The translations under genes were made by a program, and so were the position numbers. This document shows, piece by piece, positions 60,202 through 64,000 of a stretch of 64,000 nt of DNA. The first letter of the stretch is position 1. Each line of letters begins with the position of its first letter. This stretch comes from Alistipes sp. CAG:435 (GTDB lineage: Bacteria; Bacteroidota; Bacteroidia; Bacteroidales; UBA932), in assembly GCA_000433355.1 (NCBI GenBank), contig FR893152.1:3919-67918 (forward strand), written 5' to 3'. The notes beneath the pieces were generated by a model. The model ran no database searches and was not told the DNA's origin. It saw nothing but the letters and a program-made list of their open reading frames with translations.

Positions 60202-60788
60202 TTCGAGAAGTTTTTGGAGACCTCCAGTCCGGCGTTGAAGGCCGCTATATTCATTTCAACTATCTTCCCGCCCTTGCGGGAGAATACGTTGGTGATTCCC
60301 TCACGGAGTTTCTCAGGATCAAGGATCTCCAAAACTGCGGCGGAAGCGCCCAGCAGGACCATATTAGCGCTGCGTGGAGAGCCCGTCTGTTTCGCGATCT
60401 CATCACAGTCCAATGTTATGACATTGCCGATTTTCTGAAGCTCGGCGGTGATCTCCTCGACAGGAGGGTAATTCGGAATATTCACAAACGGGGTGGAGTT
60501 TGTCACTATCCAGCCGCCCTTTGAGAGCCAAGGCAGGTAGCGGAGGGCCTCCATCGGCTCCAGCGAAAGGATGAGGTCGCACTCCCCTTTCGGGATCAGG
60601 TCGCTCCAGATTCTCTCGGTGCTGATGCGCAGGTTACTCTGCACATCTCCGCCTCTCTGGCTCATTCCGTGCACCTCGGCCTGTTTCAGATGAAGGTTTT
60701 GGTCAAGCGCCGCCCAACCGATCACCGTTGCTATCGAGAGAATCCCCTGTCCCCCGACACCAGATAATATAATGTCTTTCTTTGCCAT
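60198..60788 (-). CDS. iorB: Indolepyruvate oxidoreductase, beta subunit
   Basis: A 196-residue protein of the pyruvate:ferredoxin oxidoreductase gamma-type domain. ILSGVGGQGILSIATVIG at the N-terminus and HGMSQRGGDVQSNLRI are the conserved blocks of IorB. With IorA it decarboxylates aryl pyruvates to aryl-acetyl-CoA and passes electrons to ferredoxin. It lies 5 bp after iorA and overlaps the aminotransferase start. Length is normal for the family. Confidence 0.92.
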   Translation of the reverse strand: MAKKDIILSGVGGQGILSIATVIGWAALDQNLHLKQAEVHGMSQRGGDVQSNLRISTERIWSDLIPKGECDLILSLEPMEALRYLPWLSKGGWIVTNSTPFVNIPNYPPVEEITAELQKIGNVITLDCDEIAKQTGSPRSANMVLLGASAAVLEILDPEKLREGITNVFSRKGGKIVEMNIAAFNAGLEVSKNFSK

Positions 60789-60793
60789 ATCGA

Positions 60794-62419
60794 TTACGCT
60801 TTTTTGTTGGCAGCCGCGTGGCGTTTAGCTGTCTGAATGCATTCACGGCGACAGATGATTACTGACACGCCGCTGTAGTTGAGTTCCTCGTCGATCACCT
60901 TCTCCATATCCGGATAATTCTTAGGAAGAGGAATGATTGTCCTAATGTGCTCCGGCTCGACTCCGAGTCCCTTGCAGATCTCCTCCAGTTTTCCCGTTCC
61001 GGCGGAGTCCTGACCTCCGGTCATTCCGGTCGTCAGGTTGTCCGAGATGCAGATCGTGACGCTCGCCCCGGCGTTGACGCAGTCCAGAAGGCCGGTCATC
61101 CCGCTGTGGGTGAATGTGGAGTCTCCGATCACCGCCACGGCAGGCCACACACCGGAATTGGCGGCACCAAGCGCCATAGTGATGGAAGCACCCATCTCGA
61201 CGCAGGTCTGGAACGAGTTGAAAGGCGGCATATATCCAAGAGTGTAGCAACCTATGTCACTGAACACACGTGCCGTAGGGGCATATTCCTTAAGCACCAC
61301 ATTAAGCGCGGTGTAGAAATCCCTGTGGCCGCATCCCTGGCAAAGCGCCGGCGGACGAGGGACAGCTACCTCTGATTTTGAATATGTCTCCATCGGCGGC
61401 AGGCCAAGGGCGACGCGCACGCAGTCAGGTGTGAGTTCGCCGGTCCTTGGAAGAGTGCCGTCAAGACGGCCTTGGATCTTCGTCCACCTTCTGTCCTCCG
61501 GATCGTAAAGGATGCCGCGCAGCTTCTCCTCGATGAGAGGCTGTCCCTCCTCAAGCACAAGGATGGCGTCGCACGTGGCTGCCATCTCCCTTGCCAAAGC
61601 CTTAGGGAACGGATAGCGGGTCACCTTCAAAGTCGGATACGGGCATCCGTCAGGGAAGCTCTCCATCAGATAGTTCCAGGCGATTCCGCAGGCGATGATT
61701 CCCATCCTGTGGTTGTGCCCCTCGACATAACTATTGTCCGAAGAGGCCACGGAATCGTTCTCGAATGACAACACATCGTCAGCCAGCTGACAGATACGCT
61801 TCCTGGCGTTGACCGGCAGGGTCACCCAGTTCTTCTCGTGAAGCTCGTCCGGGAAATGAACCTCGTTCTCGCGGCGGATCTCCCCCGCCTCAACGACAGC
61901 CCTGGAATGCGCCATGCGGGTTGTAAGGCGCATGAGCACAGGAATATGATTGGCCTCGGAATAGTCGAACGCCTCGCGCACCATGTCGTAGGCCTCCTGT
62001 TGGTTCGAAGGCTCGAAGCACGGCATCATGGCGAAGTCTGCGTAGAATCTGGAATCCTGCTCATTCTGAGAGGAATGCTGGGACGGGTCATCGCAAGCCA
62101 CGACCACAAGGCCACCGTTGGCCCCGGTGACAGCCGAATTGACGAAAGCGTCGGCGCAGACATTCATGCCGACGTGCTTCATGCACACAAGGGCTCGTTT
62201 TCCCGAATATGAAACGCCAAGCGCGGACTCCATCGCCGTCTTCTCGTTGGAAGACCAGTCGCAATGGATTCCGCGCTCTTTTGTGAGAGGGTGGGACTGG
62301 ATATATTCAGTTATTTCAGTCGAAGGCGTGCCGGGATAGGCATACACGCCGGATAGTCCGGCATGCAACGCTCCCAGGGCCAAGGCCTCGTCACCCAATA
62401 GAAGTTTCTTCTCTGACAT
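60794..62419 (-). CDS. iorA: Indolepyruvate oxidoreductase, alpha subunit (without C-terminal ferredoxin domain)
   Basis: A 541-residue TPP enzyme. The pyrimidine-binding half is N-terminal (LLLGDEALALGALHAG, YPGTPSTEI) and the TPP/Mg2+ site is in GDSTFTHSGMTGLLDCVNAG at about 435. The usual CxxCxxCxxxC two-[4Fe-4S] domain found at the end of archaeal and many bacterial IorA proteins is absent: the protein ends soon after VSVIICRRECIQ. CQGCGHRD near residue 355 is the internal TPP-domain cysteine motif. It should convert indole-, phenyl- and hydroxyphenyl-pyruvate to the aryl-acetyl-CoA. It is the first gene of a four-gene operon. Confidence 0.93.
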   Translation of the reverse strand: MSEKKLLLGDEALALGALHAGLSGVYAYPGTPSTEITEYIQSHPLTKERGIHCDWSSNEKTAMESALGVSYSGKRALVCMKHVGMNVCADAFVNSAVTGANGGLVVVACDDPSQHSSQNEQDSRFYADFAMMPCFEPSNQQEAYDMVREAFDYSEANHIPVLMRLTTRMAHSRAVVEAGEIRRENEVHFPDELHEKNWVTLPVNARKRICQLADDVLSFENDSVASSDNSYVEGHNHRMGIIACGIAWNYLMESFPDGCPYPTLKVTRYPFPKALAREMAATCDAILVLEEGQPLIEEKLRGILYDPEDRRWTKIQGRLDGTLPRTGELTPDCVRVALGLPPMETYSKSEVAVPRPPALCQGCGHRDFYTALNVVLKEYAPTARVFSDIGCYTLGYMPPFNSFQTCVEMGASITMALGAANSGVWPAVAVIGDSTFTHSGMTGLLDCVNAGASVTICISDNLTTGMTGGQDSAGTGKLEEICKGLGVEPEHIRTIIPLPKNYPDMEKVIDEELNYSGVSVIICRRECIQTAKRHAAANKKA

Positions 62420-62457
62420 AACTCGTAGCGGTTTACAGTTTTTGTGTTATTTCGGCT

Positions 62458-62487
62458 ACAAGTTACGAAAAATCTCAAATATTCAAA
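62458..62487 (-). promoter_or_regulatory. Promoter of the iorAB operon
   Basis: On the minus strand TTTG (62484-62487) is followed after 18 nt by TAACTTGT (62458-62465), a near match to TAnnTTTG. The leader is about 35 nt. Confidence 0.5.
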
Positions 62488-62523
62488 AATTTCTTTCAAA
62501 CTTTAACACATTTTGCGATTTCA

Positions 62524-63231
62524 TCACAAATCTTTAAAACCGTTCAATGTTTTTGGCGTTATCGGAGCCTCCAGACAGCCGTCAAGGATGCGGATCGTGT
62601 GGATGTCGGTTCCAGTGAAATCATAATAACCTTTTTTCAGCAGCAACTCGGCCACTTTCTTTGCCCGCCGTCCATACAGGCCGGCAAGAGAGAACAGATT
62701 CAGCTGGAAGAGAACCCCCATGGACCGGAGGCGGGCATAGTCATCTTCCGACATGTAGATGTACCTTTCCGGGTGGGCTATAATCGGGTACATACCTTTG
62801 GACTTTATGGTCTCGAGTGTGTCATAGAATCCGTAAGGCGGCGTGAAATAGGAGGTCTCCACCAAAAGATGATCGTGTCCCTCCCCCATTGTCAGCAGAT
62901 CCCCTGCCGCGAGACGCTCCTCGAAGAGGTTGTCTATCATATTCTCCGCCCCAAGGTGAAGGCGCAATCCTCCTTTGTAATTCTGGCAGAGGAGGTTGAA
63001 GCGTTCTTTCAGGTCAGCCGTCTTGTTGGGGACATCCTCCATGATGTGCGGAGTCAACCAAACGGTCTTCATCCCCAATCTTTCGTAGCGGTCCAGAATC
63101 GCCAGAGACTCCTCCATCGTCCTCACCCCGTCATCCACCCCCGGAAGAATGTGGGAGTGACAGTCAGTGAGGCCATTGAATATTCCGATGTCGCCAAGGG
63201 TGCGTTTTCTCGTGAAAGGCCACATATTCAA
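62524..63231 (-). CDS. CpsB/YwqE-type tyrosine-protein phosphatase (PHP fold)
   Basis: A 235-residue PHP-domain protein. Metal-binding motifs are in order: TDCHSHILPGVDDG (HxH and DDG), LTPHIMED, GAENMID, LLVETSYF, IIAHPERY and FTGTDIHT. This is the manganese-dependent CpsB/CapC family that dephosphorylates bacterial tyrosine kinases controlling capsule or exopolysaccharide export. No BY-kinase lies next to it in the window. The start lies in ATGAATATGTGG, so a second ATG follows two codons on. Confidence 0.87.
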   Translation of the reverse strand: MNMWPFTRKRTLGDIGIFNGLTDCHSHILPGVDDGVRTMEESLAILDRYERLGMKTVWLTPHIMEDVPNKTADLKERFNLLCQNYKGGLRLHLGAENMIDNLFEERLAAGDLLTMGEGHDHLLVETSYFTPPYGFYDTLETIKSKGMYPIIAHPERYIYMSEDDYARLRSMGVLFQLNLFSLAGLYGRRAKKVAELLLKKGYYDFTGTDIHTIRILDGCLEAPITPKTLNGFKDL

Positions 63232-63306
63232 TTGTTCTGAGTAATCCTGTCTGAGCTGTCGCCGCTACTTCCGGACATAGCCTTATGTACACGGCGGCAT
63301 GCCGCA

Positions 63307-63702
63307 TTATCTTTTCAATATGTCCTCATCTCCAAGCGGTTCGTACGCTCCGTCCTTGGCTTCGAATATGATGGTCCCTGTCTCCAGTGATTCAGAATTG
63401 TGCCAGGCATTGATAGGGACAACGCAGATCGGGACCGGCGCCCCCGCCCTGTAGATGACGGACTCGGTCACGTTCCCGCCATCGTCATAGAAATTCTGCC
63501 GTATCGCCCCCCTGATCACCACCACCGTCTCCGACGACTTCGTGTGCCGGTGCACCGGAATCAACGTTCCCGGCTCCATAGCGTTCAACATCCTCTGCGA
63601 CCCATCCCCCGAAGAGTTCCGCAGATCATAATTCATCCTCAACCTCGGCGACCGCCTCGCCTCCTCGGTCAGGTTGTCTAACAAAGTGGAATCTATAAGC
63701 AT
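63307..63702 (-). CDS. WbuC-family cupin metalloprotein
   Basis: Starting at 63702, where AGGAG stands 8 nt upstream, the protein has 131 residues. The cupin metal motif is visible as IPVHRHTKSSETVVVIRG (two His and Glu), followed by a second half with NAWHNSESLE (His). WbuC proteins occur in O-antigen and capsule clusters and probably act on sugar nucleotides or lipids; the reaction is not established. With the PHP phosphatase gene on the same strand it hints at an envelope-polysaccharide context. A GTG two codons upstream is the alternative start. Confidence 0.85.
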   Translation of the reverse strand: MLIDSTLLDNLTEEARRSPRLRMNYDLRNSSGDGSQRMLNAMEPGTLIPVHRHTKSSETVVVIRGAIRQNFYDDGGNVTESVIYRAGAPVPICVVPINAWHNSESLETGTIIFEAKDGAYEPLGDEDILKR

Positions 63703-63733
63703 AATCACTTCTCCTAATCAATCATCAACACCA

Positions 63734-63762
63734 CAAAGATACAAAAAAGGTCTCGGTTCAAA
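63734..63762 (-). promoter_or_regulatory. Promoter of the WbuC gene
   Basis: On the minus strand TTTG (63759-63762) and TATCTTTG (63734-63741) are 17 nt apart; a second TTTG at 63763-63766 gives a 21-nt spacing. The leader is about 27 nt and contains AGGAG. Confidence 0.65.
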
Positions 63763-63768
63763 CAAAGG

Positions 63769-64000
63769 TTATTTCAAGACATCTTCCGGAAGGAACACTC
63801 TGGCCGCCCCAGCATTCTTAGGCGGCACTTTGGTGAACAGGACCACATGTACGGCCTGCGCCTTCTTCAGAAACGGAAGGTGAGGAATTATTGCCTGAAG
63901 TCTGGCGGTCAGAGCGGCGGCATCCTCATTTCCGGTCCATTTGCACTCACCGACAAGGATGTGCTTTCTATCCAATGATTCAGCGACGACATCAAGCTCA
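63769..64000 (-). CDS. ATPase with DUF234-type C-terminal nuclease-like domain (3' part only)
   Basis: Only the last 76 residues lie in the window; the gene continues beyond 64000. They read ELDVVAESLDRKHILVGECK followed by W and a variable helix, matching the DUF234 domain at the end of archaeal/bacterial AAA ATPases of the DUF4143-like or DUF234 type. The E-L-D-V-V...VGECKW pattern is a PD-(D/E)xK nuclease-like core. The nucleotide-binding part cannot be seen. Confidence 0.75.
   Translation of the reverse strand, partial: ELDVVAESLDRKHILVGECKWTGNEDAAALTARLQAIIPHLPFLKKAQAVHVVLFTKVPPKNAGAARVFLPEDVLK

Overview
The window looks like chromosomal DNA of a host-associated member of the Bacteroidota, most likely order Bacteroidales. 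It carries a SusC/SusD outer-membrane pair, BACON-domain lipoproteins, and GH2, GH97 and GH78 glycosidases. Its promoters are of the Bacteroidetes type (TTG or TTTG, about 19 nt, then TAnnTTTG), and it has an IorA/IorB pair and a Bacteroidetes-type REP-associated transposase. The genus cannot be named from the sequence alone. No rRNA, phage or conjugative module is seen, and the only mobile elements are a transposase with REP palindromes and one MITE-like inverted repeat.

Layout. 1-5.9 kb: a partial chloramphenicol-acetyltransferase-like gene, an MFS exporter, a patatin phospholipase, a small membrane protein, a chimeric aldo/keto reductase relic, a MITE-like element and a ZIP transporter. 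5.9-15.7 kb: transport and metal homeostasis (ThrE exporter, GtrA, a Kef-type antiporter, an NhaC-like antiporter with a CDF transporter, a P1B ATPase next to a Fur-family regulator with a large palindrome between them). 15.7-20.4 kb: EamA transporter, nitroreductase, a three-gene membrane-lipid operon and tRNA-Ala(CGC). 20.4-22.7 kb: a restriction-enzyme relic and a surface lipoprotein. 22.8-29.5 kb: a five-gene carbohydrate operon (double DUF1080 lyase/hydrolase, FGGY kinase, MFS permease, FAD oxidoreductase, EEP hydrolase). 29.6-36.5 kb: GH2, tRNA-Ser(CGA), YhhN, Vsr and GH97 on the minus strand. 36.7-41.8 kb: a seven-BACON lipoprotein and an LRR-BACON-M64 peptidase. 41.8-48.7 kb: an AT-rich island and a stretch full of gene remnants around a GH78 rhamnosidase. 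48.7-55.1 kb: SusC, SusD and two lipoproteins. 55.2-56.8 kb: the RAYT/REP locus. 56.8-64 kb: a hydrolase lacking its nucleophile region, then the IorA-IorB-aminotransferase-CoA-transferase operon, a PHP phosphatase, a WbuC cupin and a partial ATPase.

Main threads. (1) At least six genes look like products of internal or intergenic deletion joined at short junctions. They keep promoter, start codon or C-terminus but have lost the middle. Either the genome is deleting genes in this way or assembly has collapsed variants. (2) The hexamer GAATAT/ATATTC is strikingly over-represented in coding and non-coding DNA and dictates codon choice at Glu-Tyr and Ile-Phe pairs. (3) Two operons look like coherent but incompletely described pathways: DUF1080/kinase/FAD-oxidoreductase sugar catabolism, and aromatic amino acid conversion to aryl acids ending in a CoA-transferase. 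(4) A RAYT transposase sits among its own REP palindromes, and two further families of short repeats are dispersed in the window.
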